From Burkholderia cepacia (GTDB lineage Bacteria; Pseudomonadota; Gammaproteobacteria; Burkholderiales; Burkholderiaceae): a DNA stretch of 64,000 bases. The DNA is taken from positions 1,984,001-2,048,000 of the forward strand of contig NZ_CP013443.1 in assembly GCF_001718835.1 (NCBI RefSeq), given 5' to 3'. The notes under the pieces are model-generated. The model saw nothing but the letters and a program-made list of their open reading frames with translations. It did no database searches and had not been told where the DNA came from. This document shows, one piece after another, positions 43,199-52,814 of this stretch (position 1 is the first letter of the stretch; the number at the start of each line of letters is the position of its first letter). The translations under genes and the position numbers were made by a program.

Positions 43199-44023
43199 AT
43201 GATGAATTCGACCAAACGCACGGCCAGAACCGTCGCCGCCCGGGCTGCGGCGGTAGCGGCCGCGGCCCTCATCGCCGGCTGCCACGGCTTGCCGCAGAAG
43301 CAGGACGAGACGGCTACCTGGTCGAACAACAAATTATACTCAGAGGCCCAGGACGCGCTGTCCGGCGGCGACTGGGGCAAGTGCGCGAAATATTTCGAAT
43401 CGCTGCAAGGTCGCGATCCGTTCGGCCACTTCGCGCAGCAGGCGCAGATCAACGTTGCGTACTGCAACTGGAAGGACAACGAAGCGGCCGCCGCCGACCA
43501 GGCCGTCGATCGCTTCATCCAGCTCCACCCGGATCATCCGGATATCCCGTACGCGTACTACCTGAAGGGGATGATCCACTTCAACGACGATCTCGGCCTG
43601 TTCGGCCGGTTCTCCGGCCAGGACATGAGCGAGCGCGATCCGCAGGCACTGCGCGAATCGTACGATGCGTTCAAGGTCGTCGTCGACCGCTTCCCGAAGA
43701 GCAAGTACGCGCCCGACGCCGCCGCGCGGATGCGCTACATCGTCAACGCCCTCGCATCGCACGAAGTGCACGCGGCCGACTATTACTACCGGCGCGGCGC
43801 CTACGTGGCGGCCATCAACCGTGCGCAGCTCGCGATCAAGGACTACAAGGGCGCGCCGGCGATCGAGGACGCGCTGCACATCATGATCCTGTCCTACGGC
43901 AAGCTGAACCAGCCGCAACTTGCCGAGGACACGAAGCGCGTGCTCGCAGGCACGTTCCCCGACAGCCCGTACGTCACGGGCCACTCGCGCCCCGGCGCGA
44001 AGAAGTCGTGGTGGCAGTTCTGA
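43199..44023 (+). CDS. bamD: outer membrane assembly lipoprotein BamD (274 aa)
   Basis: Lipoprotein signal ending in the lipobox LIAGC (Cys28 from ATG 43199; a second ATG follows at once). TPR repeats follow (LYSEAQDALSGGDWGKCAKY, YCNWKDNEAAAADQAVDRFI, QLHPDHPDIPYAYYLKGMIH), matching BamD/ComL, an essential part of the beta-barrel assembly machine. It ends in KKSWWQF. Divergent from rluD, as in many beta-proteobacteria, and followed by a strong terminator. Confidence 0.96.
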   Translation: MMNSTKRTARTVAARAAAVAAAALIAGCHGLPQKQDETATWSNNKLYSEAQDALSGGDWGKCAKYFESLQGRDPFGHFAQQAQINVAYCNWKDNEAAAADQAVDRFIQLHPDHPDIPYAYYLKGMIHFNDDLGLFGRFSGQDMSERDPQALRESYDAFKVVVDRFPKSKYAPDAAARMRYIVNALASHEVHAADYYYRRGAYVAAINRAQLAIKDYKGAPAIEDALHIMILSYGKLNQPQLAEDTKRVLAGTFPDSPYVTGHSRPGAKKSWWQF

Positions 44024-44045
44024 GCCGCCGCTGCGCATGAAGCGA

Positions 44046-44077
44046 CAAAAAACCCGGCCGATTGGCCGGGTTTTTCA
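44046..44077. terminator. bidirectional rho-independent terminator between bamD and yoaA
   Basis: AAAAAACCCGGCC-GATT-GGCCGGGTTTTT: an inverted repeat with A-run and T-run on both sides, so it ends transcripts of bamD and of the convergent helicase gene. Confidence 0.92.
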
Positions 44078-44091
44078 TTGGCGTCGCGCCG

Positions 44092-46344
44092 CTATGCCCG
44101 CTTCGCCGCACGCTGCTCGTCGAAGAAGTCCTGGACGACCGCGATCTCGCGAGTCCGCTTGAACGGCGGCAGGCTCTGCCAGATCCGGCGCCCGTAGGGC
44201 TTGTCGACGAGCCGCGTATCGCAGATCATCAGCACGCCGCGGTCCGTCTCCGCGCGAATCAGCCGGCCCGCGCCCTGCTTCAGCGTGATCACGGCCTGCG
44301 GCAGCTGGTGCACGGCGAACGGGCTCAGCCCCTTCTTCGTCAGCGCATCGAGGCGCGCGGCGAGCACCGGATCGTCCGGCGGCGCGAACGGCAGCTTGTC
44401 GATCACGACGAGCGACAGCGCATCGCCGCGCACGTCGACGCCTTCCCAGAAACTCTGGCTGCCGACCAGGATCGCATTGCCGTATGCACGGAAACGGTCG
44501 AGCAGTTCGGTACGGCTCGCATCGCCCTGCACGAGCAGCGGCGTGTTCCAGCCGCGCGATTCGATCACGTCGCGCAGCTTCGACGCGATCCGGTCGACCG
44601 CGCGCAGCGTCGTGCACAGCATGAACACGCCGCCGCCGGACGCCTCGATCGCCGGCAGCGCGGCGTCGAAGACGGCATCGGTAAACGCCGGCGAAGACGG
44701 TTGCGGCAGGTTGCGCGGCACGTACAGCAGCCCTTGCGACTGGTAGTCGAACGGGCTCGCGAGCGTCATCGAGCGACGCGAGCTGAGGCCCATCTGTGCC
44801 GCGTAGTGCGTGAAATCGCCGCGCACCGACAGCGTGGCCGACGTGAACACCCATGCACGCGGCACACCCGCGCGCTGCTTCGCAAAGATCGGCGCGACCG
44901 ACAGCGGCGTTTCGTGCAGCTGGACCGTATGCGCGAACACTTCGACCCAGCGCACCTTCTCGTTCGGATCGCCGTCGGATGCCGCCTTGTCGCCGGCCGC
45001 CGCCGCGTCGGCCTTCGCGGCCGCCTCCGTCGCGCCGGGCGCGACCCAGCCGGCCAGCAGGTCCTGCAGTTCGCGTGCGCGCCGCAGGCACGCGCCGAGC
45101 GATTCCGCCCGTTCGGCCTGGCCGGCAAGCGCCGACGCAAGCGCGTCGAGCGCGGCCTCGAGCGCGTCGAGCGCGCCGAACATCGGGTGATCGTCGCCGA
45201 GCTGGGCGAGCGACATCCGGACGATCTGGTCGTTCGCGAACGCCAGGCGCAAGTCGCGCGCCGCGCGCTCGAGATCGCCGCCGAGCTTCACCCATTCGAC
45301 CGCGTCGCGGGCATGGCTCAGGCCTTCAGCTACCGTGTCGCGTGCGAGTTCGAGAATCTGCGTCGTCGACAGCGTCTCGCCGAAGAACAGCGTCGCCGTT
45401 TCCGGCAACTGGTGCGCTTCGTCGAAGATGACCGTGTTCGCGTTCGGCAGCAGCTCGGCCATCCCCGTGTCGCGCAGCATGATGTCCGCAAAGAACAGGT
45501 GGTGGTTGACGACGACGACGTCGGCCTGCTGCGCCTCGCGCCGCGCCTGCATCACGAAGCATTCCTTGTAATGCGGGCATTCCTGGCCAAGGCAGTTGTC
45601 GCGCGTCGACGTGACCATCGACCACACGGGCGCCGTTTCCGGCACGCTCGCGAGCTCGGCCTTGTCGCCGCTCTTCGTGATCTTCGCGAAACGGACGATT
45701 TCCTGCAGATAGGCCGTATCCTGCCGCGACGGCAGCCGGCCGTTGTCGGCCGTGCGTTGCAGGTAGTAGTGGCACAGGTAGTTTGCGCGCCCCTTGAGCA
45801 TCGCGACCGACACCGGCACCGCCAGCGCGTTGCGCACGGTCGGGATGTCGCGCTGGAACAGCTGGTCCTGCAGGTGTTTCGTGCCGGTCGACACGATCAC
45901 CTTGCCGCCCCACAGCATCGCGGGCACGAGGTACGCATAGGTCTTGCCCGTCCCCGTGCCGGCCTCGACGATCAGCGTGTTGTCGGCCGCGTCGTTATCG
46001 GATTCAGCGGGCGTGGCGGTACCCTCCGCGCCCGGCTCGGCCGCCTTGTCGCCGTCGCCCAGGCGCCGCGCCGGCCGCTTGCGGGTTTCGAAGATCTCGG
46101 GCTCGGGCATCCGGCGAGCGGACGCTTCCATCGCGGACGCGACGGCGCGCGCCATCTCGATCTGTGATGTACGCGGCCGATAGCCGTCGAGCGCGCGCGC
46201 CAGCAATCCGCCCTCGCCGAAGATCGTGTCGAGTTCGTCGACGCGCTTGCGGCTCAGTTCAAAGGTGCCTTCGGGCGCACGAGCGCGCCCGGCGGACGAC
46301 ACGTCGCGCCGGTCATCGGGGGTGGCTTCAAGCGGTGAATTCAA
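44092..46344 (-). CDS. DinG/YoaA-family ATP-dependent DNA helicase (750 aa)
   Basis: XPD-like superfamily 2 helicase: Walker A EAGTGTGKTYAYLVP, motif Ia VSTGTKHLQDQL, four Cys for an iron-sulfur cluster (YLCHYYLQ, DNCLGQECPHYKECF), Walker B FDEAHQLPE, and C-terminal motifs GSQSFWEGVDVRG and QGAGRLIRAETDRG. Length and the DExH order fit YoaA (PD-(D/E)XK-less), implicated in replication-fork repair in E. coli. A long charged insertion near residues 85-120 is not part of the core. Downstream of the YdcH-like gene on the minus strand. Confidence 0.92.
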   Translation of the reverse strand: MNSPLEATPDDRRDVSSAGRARAPEGTFELSRKRVDELDTIFGEGGLLARALDGYRPRTSQIEMARAVASAMEASARRMPEPEIFETRKRPARRLGDGDKAAEPGAEGTATPAESDNDAADNTLIVEAGTGTGKTYAYLVPAMLWGGKVIVSTGTKHLQDQLFQRDIPTVRNALAVPVSVAMLKGRANYLCHYYLQRTADNGRLPSRQDTAYLQEIVRFAKITKSGDKAELASVPETAPVWSMVTSTRDNCLGQECPHYKECFVMQARREAQQADVVVVNHHLFFADIMLRDTGMAELLPNANTVIFDEAHQLPETATLFFGETLSTTQILELARDTVAEGLSHARDAVEWVKLGGDLERAARDLRLAFANDQIVRMSLAQLGDDHPMFGALDALEAALDALASALAGQAERAESLGACLRRARELQDLLAGWVAPGATEAAAKADAAAAGDKAASDGDPNEKVRWVEVFAHTVQLHETPLSVAPIFAKQRAGVPRAWVFTSATLSVRGDFTHYAAQMGLSSRRSMTLASPFDYQSQGLLYVPRNLPQPSSPAFTDAVFDAALPAIEASGGGVFMLCTTLRAVDRIASKLRDVIESRGWNTPLLVQGDASRTELLDRFRAYGNAILVGSQSFWEGVDVRGDALSLVVIDKLPFAPPDDPVLAARLDALTKKGLSPFAVHQLPQAVITLKQGAGRLIRAETDRGVLMICDTRLVDKPYGRRIWQSLPPFKRTREIAVVQDFFDEQRAAKRA

Positions 46345-46399
46345 GGCAAGCGTTCCTGTGTCCAGCGCCCGGGCGGCGCCGGCGCTTGCCAGGCCGCGC

Positions 46400-46615
46400 T
46401 CAGGCGCGCTTATCCGGTTCCAGCTGCGATTGCAGCAAAATGATTTTGTCCTTGGCCGCCAGCTTTTCCTTCTTCAGCCGGTGCAGCGTGATGTCGTCGA
46501 TGTCGGAGTGTCCTTCCTTCAGCTCGATCTCCCGAGCGAGCTGCTGGTGCTGCTCCTGCAATGCAGCCAAACGGTTGTGCAATTCCTGCTGCTGTTCCGT
46601 GTGACGGTTTTGCAT
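46400..46615 (-). CDS. YdcH-like (DUF465) small coiled-coil protein (71 aa)
   Basis: A 71-aa all-helical protein starting MQNRHTEQQQELHNRLAALQ, with HSDIDDITLHRLKKEKLAAKD typical of the DUF465/YdcH family. Gln/Leu/Lys heptads indicate a coiled coil. Function in the family is unknown. The ATG at 46615 has GAGG upstream. It lies 55 bp ahead of the helicase gene on the same strand. Confidence 0.85.
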   Translation of the reverse strand: MQNRHTEQQQELHNRLAALQEQHQQLAREIELKEGHSDIDDITLHRLKKEKLAAKDKIILLQSQLEPDKRA

Positions 46616-46692
46616 ATTTGCCTCCTCATCGAAGCAGCGCGCCGGCTGGCGTGCCAGCGCGCACGAGACTGATTCCGGATCAATCCAACACG

Positions 46693-47447
46693 TTACTGCC
46701 CCTGCTGTTGCTTCTGCTGCGCCTTTTCGGTCGCTTCCTTCTGACGCCGCTCGACATCGGCCCGGTGCTGCGCGGCTTCCTTCTGCTTCTGCTCGTAGCG
46801 CGCGGCGTTGTCCGCCCGCTCCTGCGCCTTCTGCGCGGCCTGCTGGTGCGCCTGGTCGAGCTTGCGCTGGAAGTCGCCCTGCTTCTGGTCGTACGCCTGC
46901 TTGTTCGCCGCGCGCTGCGGCCCTTCCGCGCCGCGCTGCGCCTGCTTCAACGCATTCTGCTCCTGCTTGTCGCGGAACGCAGCGGCGTTTGCCGCGTCGT
47001 TCGCCGCGCGCTGCGGCGCTTCCGCCGCCTCCTGCGCCTGCTTCAGCGCCTGCGCTGCTGGTCGCGCTGCTGTGCGCGCACCGCCCGCTGCTCGTCGTTG
47101 AGCGCGAGCTGCTCCTGGCGGATGCTCGCCCGCTCGTCGCGCATCTGGTCACGCGCCTTGCCGAGACAGTGATTGACGAAGAACTTGCTGTAGCAATCGT
47201 GCTCGGCCACCGCATAACGATAATCGTTTTCTGCGGAGCGTTGATTGAGCACTTTTTGACGGGCGTCGAAGTCGTGCGTGGTCGAGGCCGGGACGGGCGC
47301 GGCCGCGTCGGCGGCCGATGCCGCGATGGCGGACGCCTGCGCATGCGCGCCGGCCGCCCCGAGGGACAAAGCCGCGGCGAGCGCTGCGCCGAGCGCGACG
47401 AGAGAAATTCGGGAAGTTGGCAACGTCGTAGGAAAGCTGCGGGACAT
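46693..47447 (-). pseudogene. exported Gln/Ala-rich protein, split by a one-base frameshift
   Basis: The first frame (47447 to 47043) encodes a signal peptide (SLVALGAALAAALSLGAAGA) and a charged region with Cys in EHDCYSKFFVNHCLGKARDQ, and ends RAQQRDQQRRR-stop. The adjacent frame, from about 47055, continues without interruption as ALKQAQEAAEAPQRAANDAA and DKQEQNALKQAQRGAEGPQR to the stop at 46693. Restoring one base at GCGCAGGCGC (about 47049-47058) gives a single 250-aa periplasmic protein. The gene may be inactivated, or the base may be a sequencing error. Function unknown. Confidence 0.75.
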
Positions 47448-47609
47448 GTGTCAAATTCTATCACCCCCGGCTGGACGCTCCGCCATTTATGGCAAAATGC
47501 CCCGCTTCACTCACCCGCGGCATCTGGTTCGGCGGGCTCGCCGCGAGCGGCCCGCCAGGCGGGCCTCACCGGCCCGCGCCGCGATTTCAGCAGGCAGATC
47601 ATCCACGAC

Positions 47610-49934
47610 ATGACGGAAACCGTAGCACTCAAGATCGTACAGCGCATCGCCACCGAACTGTCCGTCCAGCCGCGCCAGGTCGCGGCGGCCGTGCAACTCC
47701 TCGACGAAGGCTCGACCGTTCCGTTCATTGCCCGGTACCGCAAGGAAGTGACCGGCAACCTGGACGACACGCAGCTGCGCCAGCTCGAGGAACGCCTCCT
47801 GTATCTGCGCGAGCTCGAGGATCGCCGCGCGGCGATCCTGTCGAGCATCGACGAACAGGGCAAGCTGACCGACGAGCTGCGCGCCGCGATCGACGCGGCC
47901 GACAGCAAGCAGGTGCTCGAAGACCTTTATCTGCCGTACAAGCCGAAACGCCGCACGCGTGCGCAGATCGCGCGCGAGGCCGGCCTCGAGCCGCTCGCGC
48001 AGGCCCTGCTCGCGAACCCGCTGCTCGACCCGCAGGCCGAGGCGGCCGCGTACGTCGACGCCGACAAGGGCGTTGCCGACGTGAAGGCCGCGCTCGACGG
48101 CGCGCGCGACATCCTGTCCGAACAGTTCGGCGAAACGGCCGAGCTGCTCGGCAAGCTGCGCGACTACCTGCACAGCCAGGGCGTCGTGTCGTCGGCTGTC
48201 GTCGAGGGCAAGGAAAACGAGGAAGGCGAGAAATTCCGCGACTACTACGACTACGCGGAAACGATCAGGACCGTGCCGTCGCACCGCGCCCTCGCGCTGT
48301 TCCGCGGCCGCAACGCGGGCGTGCTGACGATCAAGCTCGGCCTCGGTGAAGAGCTCGACGCGCAGGTGCCGCATCCCGGCGAGGCGATGATCGCGCGCCA
48401 TTTCGGCATCGCGAACCAGAACCGCCCGGCCGACAAATGGCTGTCGGATGTCTGCCGCTGGTGCTGGCGCGTGAAAGTGCAGCCGCACATCGAGAATGAA
48501 CTCCTCACGCAGCTGCGCGAAACGGCCGAAACCGAAGCGATCCGCGTGTTCGCGCGCAACCTGAACGACCTGCTGCTCGCCGCGCCGGCCGGCCCGAAGG
48601 CCGTGATCGGTCTCGACCCCGGCCTGCGCACGGGCGTGAAGGTCGCGGTCGTCGACCGCACCGGCAAGGTGCTCGCGACCGACACGATCTACCCGCACGA
48701 GCCGCGCCGCGACTGGGACGGCTCGATCGCGAAACTCGCGCGCATCGCCGCGCAGACGCAGGCCGAGCTGATCAGCATCGGCAACGGCACCGCATCGCGC
48801 GAAACCGACAAGCTCGCGAGCGAGCTGATCGCGAAACACCCGGAGCTGCGCCTGCAGAAAATCGTCGTGTCGGAAGCCGGTGCGTCGGTCTACTCGGCGT
48901 CCGAACTCGCGGCGAAGGAATTCCCCGACATGGACGTGTCGCTGCGCGGCGCCGTGTCGATCGCGCGCCGCCTGCAGGACCCGCTCGCCGAGCTCGTGAA
49001 GATCGAGCCGAAGGCGATCGGCGTCGGCCAGTACCAGCACGACGTGAACCAGCGTGAACTCGCCCGCTCGCTCGACGCGGTCGTCGAGGATTGCGTGAAC
49101 GCGGTCGGCGTCGACGCGAACACCGCGTCGGCCGCGCTGCTCGCGCGCGTGTCGGGCCTGAACGCGACGCTCGCGCGCAACATCGTCGATTACCGCGACG
49201 CAAACGGCCCGTTCCCGTCGCGCGAGCACCTGCGCAAGGTGCCGCGCCTCGGCGACAAGACCTTCGAGCAGGCCGCCGGCTTTCTGCGCATCAACGGCGG
49301 CGAGAATCCGCTCGACCGCTCGTCGGTGCACCCGGAAGCGTATCCGGTCGTCGAGCGGATCCTCGCGAAGATCAGCAAGCGCATCGACGACGTGCTCGGC
49401 AACCGCGACGCGCTGGCGGGCCTGTCCCCGACGGAATTTGTCGACGAACGTTTCGGCCTGCCGACCGTGCGCGACATCCTGTCCGAACTGGAGAAACCGG
49501 GCCGCGATCCGCGTCCGGAGTTCAAGACCGCGACGTTCCGCGAAGGCGTCGAGAAGGTGTCGGATCTCGTGCCGGGCATGACGCTCGAAGGCGTCGTGAC
49601 GAACGTCGCCGCGTTCGGGGCGTTCGTGGATATCGGCGTTCACCAGGACGGGCTCGTCCACGTGTCCGCGATGTCGACGAAGTTCATCAAGGACCCGCAC
49701 GAAGTCGTGAAGGCCGGCCAGGTCGTCAAGGTGAAGGTGCTCGACGTCGACGTGAAACGCCAGCGGATCGCACTGACGATGCGCCTCGACGACGATGCGA
49801 CCCCGGGCAACGCGGCGCGCGGCGGCCAGGATCGCGGCGGCGCAAGCCGGGGCGGCCAGGCGCGTCCGCCCCGTTCGCGCGAGCCGGAACCGGCCGGCGC
49901 AATGGCCGCGGCGTTCGCGAAGCTGAAGCGCTGA
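47610..49934 (+). CDS. tex: Tex family transcription accessory protein (774 aa)
   Basis: Tex N-terminal domain (STVPFIARYRKEVTGNLDDT), YqgF-like RNase H fold (VIGLDPGLRTGVKVAVVD), helix-hairpin-helix (ALLARVSGLNATLARNIVDY, FPSREHLRKVPRLGDKTFEQ) and a C-terminal S1 RNA-binding domain (GMTLEGVVTNVAAFGAFVDI). The last 50 residues are an Arg/Gly-rich low-complexity tail, a common variation. Length is normal. I used ATG 47610 (MTETVALKIV). A terminator follows. It acts in transcription termination and nucleic-acid quality control; precise role debated. Confidence 0.96.
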   Translation: MTETVALKIVQRIATELSVQPRQVAAAVQLLDEGSTVPFIARYRKEVTGNLDDTQLRQLEERLLYLRELEDRRAAILSSIDEQGKLTDELRAAIDAADSKQVLEDLYLPYKPKRRTRAQIAREAGLEPLAQALLANPLLDPQAEAAAYVDADKGVADVKAALDGARDILSEQFGETAELLGKLRDYLHSQGVVSSAVVEGKENEEGEKFRDYYDYAETIRTVPSHRALALFRGRNAGVLTIKLGLGEELDAQVPHPGEAMIARHFGIANQNRPADKWLSDVCRWCWRVKVQPHIENELLTQLRETAETEAIRVFARNLNDLLLAAPAGPKAVIGLDPGLRTGVKVAVVDRTGKVLATDTIYPHEPRRDWDGSIAKLARIAAQTQAELISIGNGTASRETDKLASELIAKHPELRLQKIVVSEAGASVYSASELAAKEFPDMDVSLRGAVSIARRLQDPLAELVKIEPKAIGVGQYQHDVNQRELARSLDAVVEDCVNAVGVDANTASAALLARVSGLNATLARNIVDYRDANGPFPSREHLRKVPRLGDKTFEQAAGFLRINGGENPLDRSSVHPEAYPVVERILAKISKRIDDVLGNRDALAGLSPTEFVDERFGLPTVRDILSELEKPGRDPRPEFKTATFREGVEKVSDLVPGMTLEGVVTNVAAFGAFVDIGVHQDGLVHVSAMSTKFIKDPHEVVKAGQVVKVKVLDVDVKRQRIALTMRLDDDATPGNAARGGQDRGGASRGGQARPPRSREPEPAGAMAAAFAKLKR

Positions 49935-49956
49935 GCGCGAGCGTTCCACAAAAGGA

Positions 49957-49988
49957 AAAGCCCCGCTGGTTCGGCGGGGCTTTTTTTC
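49957..49988 (+). terminator. rho-independent terminator after tex
   Basis: AGCCCCGC-TGGTTC-GGCGGGGCT followed by seven T. The left A-run makes it work for the convergent kup gene as well. Confidence 0.92.
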
Positions 49989-50028
49989 GTTTCGGCGCGG
50001 CCAACACGGGGCGTGCGCCCCGCAGCCG

Positions 50029-51948
50029 TCAGATCTCGATCTTCGTGCCGAGCTCGACCACGCGGTTCGCCGGAATCGAGAAGAAGTCGGTCGGCTTCGC
50101 CGCGTTCTGGTGCATCCACGCGAACACGCGCTCGCGCCAGATCGACATCCCGGGCAGATGCGTCGGCACGACCGTTTCGCGCGCGAGGAAGAACGACGTG
50201 TCCATCAGTTCGAACGTCATGTCGTGCGTGCGGCCGAATTCCTCGAGCACGGCCTTCACGTCCGGCGTCTCGTTGAAGCCGTACTCGGCCTTCACGATGT
50301 ACAGCCCGCCGCCCGCATCACGCGCGGTCTGGCGCTTGTCGTCGCGCACGTAGGGAAAATCGCGCGTCACGAACGTGAGGAAAATGGTTCGCTCATGCAG
50401 CACCTTGTTGTGTTTCAGGTTGTGCAGCAGGCTGACAGGCACGAGCTTGTCGTTGCCGGTCAGGTAGATCGCGGTGCCCGACACACGATGCGGCGGATGC
50501 GCGAGCAGGCCCTGCAGGAACGGCTCGAGCGGAATACCGTCGGCGGCCGTGCGCTCCTTGACGATGTGACGCCCCTTGTACCAGGTCATCAGCAGGAAGA
50601 ACAGCAGCGCGCCGATGCCGAGCGGCAGCCAGCCGCCCTGCGCAACCTTCAGCAGGTTCGCGCCGAAGAAACCGAGGTCGACCGCGAGGAACACGGCGAT
50701 GATCGCGCCGACCAGCAGCCGGTTCCAGTTCCACACCTTCACCATCACGACCGCGGCAAGCACGGTCGTGATCACCATCGTCGCCGTCACCGCGATGCCG
50801 TACGCGGCCGCGAGGTTGTCGGAGCTCTTGAAGCCGACGACGATGCAGAGGATCACGAACAGCAGCAGCCAGTTCACGACCGGCACGTAGATCTGGCCGA
50901 TCGCCAGTTCCGACGTATGCAGCACCTTCATGCGCGGCACGTAGCCGAGCTGGATGGCCTGCGACGTCAGCGAATACGCGCCCGAGATCACCGCCTGCGA
51001 CGCGATCACGGTCGCGACCGTCGACAGCACGACGAGCGGCAGCAGTCCCCATTCGGGTGCCAGCAGGAAGAACGGGTTCTCGATCGCCTTCGGGTTCTGG
51101 ATCAGCAGCGCGCCCTGGCCGAAGTAGTTCAGCACGAGCGACGGCATCACGAGCCCGTACGCGGCGATGCGGATCGGCTTCGCGCCGAAGTGGCCCATGT
51201 CCGCGTAGAGCGCTTCCGCACCGGTCAGCACCAGCACGACCGAGCCGAGCACCACGTACGCCTGCAGCAGGTGATCGGCCATGAACGACGCCGCGTAATA
51301 CGGGTTGATGGCCGCCATGATGCCCGGTACACGCACGATGTGGTACACGCCGAGCGCCGCGATCACGACGAACCACAGCACCATGATCGGGCCGAACAGC
51401 TTGCCGACCAGTGCGGTGCCATGGCGCTGGATCCAGAACAGCGCGATCAGGATCACGATCGTGATCGGCAGCACGAGATGGGACAGGTGCGGCGTCGCGA
51501 TTTCGAGACCTTCGACCGCCGACATCACCGAGATCGCCGGCGTGATCACCGCGTCCCCGTAGAACATGCACGCGCCGAAAATCCCGAGCGCCATCAGCGC
51601 GCCCGCGACGCGGGTCTTCGAGTCGAGCGGCCGCAACGACAGCGCCATCAGCGCGAGCACGCCGCCTTCGCCGTTGTTGTCCGCCCGCATCACGAACAGC
51701 AGGTACTTGATGCCGACCACCAGGACGATTGCCCAGAACAGCAGCGAGATCACACCGAGAATCGATCCTTCGGTGAGCGGAATACCGTGTGCGGGGCTGA
51801 ACGCCTCCTTGAGCGAATACAGCGGGCTGGTGCCGATGTCGCCGAACACGACGCCGATGGCTGCTATCGCTAGCGCCCGCATCGAGTGTTGTTGCGTCGA
51901 CGAATGCGGCGCGTGAATCGCGTCGGTCGCGTGGATCGTGTCGTTCAT
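50029..51948 (-). CDS. kup: low-affinity potassium transporter Kup (639 aa)
   Basis: Kup/HAK family protein with about 12 transmembrane segments: GVVFGDIGTSPLYSLKEAFS at the start, GEGGVLALMAL, MFYGDAVITPAISVMSAVEG and GAEALYADMGHFG. The C-terminal 150 residues are cytoplasmic. It takes up K+ with protons, mainly at low pH. I used ATG 51948 (MNDTIHATDAIH); the frame extends upstream by chance. It converges on tex through a shared terminator. Confidence 0.95.
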   Translation of the reverse strand: MNDTIHATDAIHAPHSSTQQHSMRALAIAAIGVVFGDIGTSPLYSLKEAFSPAHGIPLTEGSILGVISLLFWAIVLVVGIKYLLFVMRADNNGEGGVLALMALSLRPLDSKTRVAGALMALGIFGACMFYGDAVITPAISVMSAVEGLEIATPHLSHLVLPITIVILIALFWIQRHGTALVGKLFGPIMVLWFVVIAALGVYHIVRVPGIMAAINPYYAASFMADHLLQAYVVLGSVVLVLTGAEALYADMGHFGAKPIRIAAYGLVMPSLVLNYFGQGALLIQNPKAIENPFFLLAPEWGLLPLVVLSTVATVIASQAVISGAYSLTSQAIQLGYVPRMKVLHTSELAIGQIYVPVVNWLLLFVILCIVVGFKSSDNLAAAYGIAVTATMVITTVLAAVVMVKVWNWNRLLVGAIIAVFLAVDLGFFGANLLKVAQGGWLPLGIGALLFFLLMTWYKGRHIVKERTAADGIPLEPFLQGLLAHPPHRVSGTAIYLTGNDKLVPVSLLHNLKHNKVLHERTIFLTFVTRDFPYVRDDKRQTARDAGGGLYIVKAEYGFNETPDVKAVLEEFGRTHDMTFELMDTSFFLARETVVPTHLPGMSIWRERVFAWMHQNAAKPTDFFSIPANRVVELGTKIEI

Positions 51949-52143
51949 ATGAAGCGTAATAATCGGGTCCGGGTCGGACAAAACGAGCGCTATTCTACTC
52001 GCGCGGGGGTCGAATGCCGTCCTGTCCTGTTGCCGCGAAGCCACGAGGCCCACTGCGCCGATGCAACGCGGCGCGAGCTGTGGCAGGGAGGCCATCATAG
52101 CCGTGACGTCGGCGGTTGCCTACCCGGGCCGCGCAGCGCCATT

Positions 52144-52172
52144 GAAAAACGGCGCCGCAAGCGGCGCCGTCA
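52144..52172 (-). terminator. rho-independent terminator of the phosphoribosyltransferase gene
   Basis: On the minus strand GACGGCGCCGC-TTGC-GGCGGCGCC-type stem (ACGGCGCCGC / GCGGCGCCGT) is followed by TTTTTC, ending the purA-phosphoribosyltransferase transcript. Confidence 0.9.
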
Positions 52173-52203
52173 GAGAGCGGTTTGGCGATCGGCCGGCAGG
52201 CGC

Positions 52204-52764
52204 TTACGCGCGTGCGGCGTCGCGCTGCGCGTCGCCGCGCTTGATCCACGCCTCGAGGTTGTGCGGGCGAACCGTATCCCACTCCTCGAACGGCTGATGA
52301 ATCCACGGATTCGTCGGCAGATACTGCGTGTGATAGTCGGGCTTGACCTTCGAGCAACCCTTGTACCAGAGCACGGCAGAGCGCACGGCCGTCACGGACG
52401 GGTAGCGCTCCTTCAGGTGCTCCTGCACGCGCGCAAGCGTGACGCCCGAATCGACGAGATCGTCGACCAGCAGCACGTTGCCCGCCAGGTTGCCGCGCGT
52501 CATCGTGATGTACTGCGCGATGTCGAGCTCACCCTGCTCCGTGCCGGCCGCTTCGCGGTACGAACTCGTCGCGAGGATCGCGAGCGGCACGTCGTAGATG
52601 CGCGACAGTTGATCGCCGACGCGCAGGCCGCCGCGCGCGAGGCACAGGATCTGGTCGAACTTCCAGCCCGATGCATGCACCTGGAGCGCGAGCAACTCGA
52701 TCAGACGGTGATACTCGTCCCAGCCTACCCACAGGTTCTTGTCGTCGTTGCGCGGATCGGTCAT
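52204..52764 (-). CDS. phosphoribosyltransferase, hypoxanthine/xanthine type (186 aa)
   Basis: Type I PRT fold with the PRPP motif NVLLVDDLVDSGVTLARV near residue 90 and the preceding ILCLARGGLRVGDQLS flexible-loop region. WVGWDEYHRLIELLALQVHA at the N-terminus matches the COG2236-type proteins next to purA in Burkholderia. It probably salvages a purine base to the nucleotide; exact base unknown. Start is ATG 52764, 50 bp after the purA stop on the same strand, so it is co-transcribed with purA. Confidence 0.85.
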   Translation of the reverse strand: MTDPRNDDKNLWVGWDEYHRLIELLALQVHASGWKFDQILCLARGGLRVGDQLSRIYDVPLAILATSSYREAAGTEQGELDIAQYITMTRGNLAGNVLLVDDLVDSGVTLARVQEHLKERYPSVTAVRSAVLWYKGCSKVKPDYHTQYLPTNPWIHQPFEEWDTVRPHNLEAWIKRGDAQRDAARA

Positions 52765-52814
52765 CAAGTCTGCCGCTCTGCCGCCGTCATCGTGATTTGC
52801 TGCGTCATCTGGGG

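Noticed and set aside
46400..47464. Single long minus-strand frame (354 codons) covering the YdcH-like gene and the Gln-rich gene
   Set aside because: Only its last 71 codons look like a protein family (YdcH); the remainder is an out-of-frame reading of the Gln-rich gene, whose correct frames are the other two.
47511..49949. Minus-strand open frame of 812 codons opposite tex
   Set aside because: Antisense to a complete tex gene with all domains.
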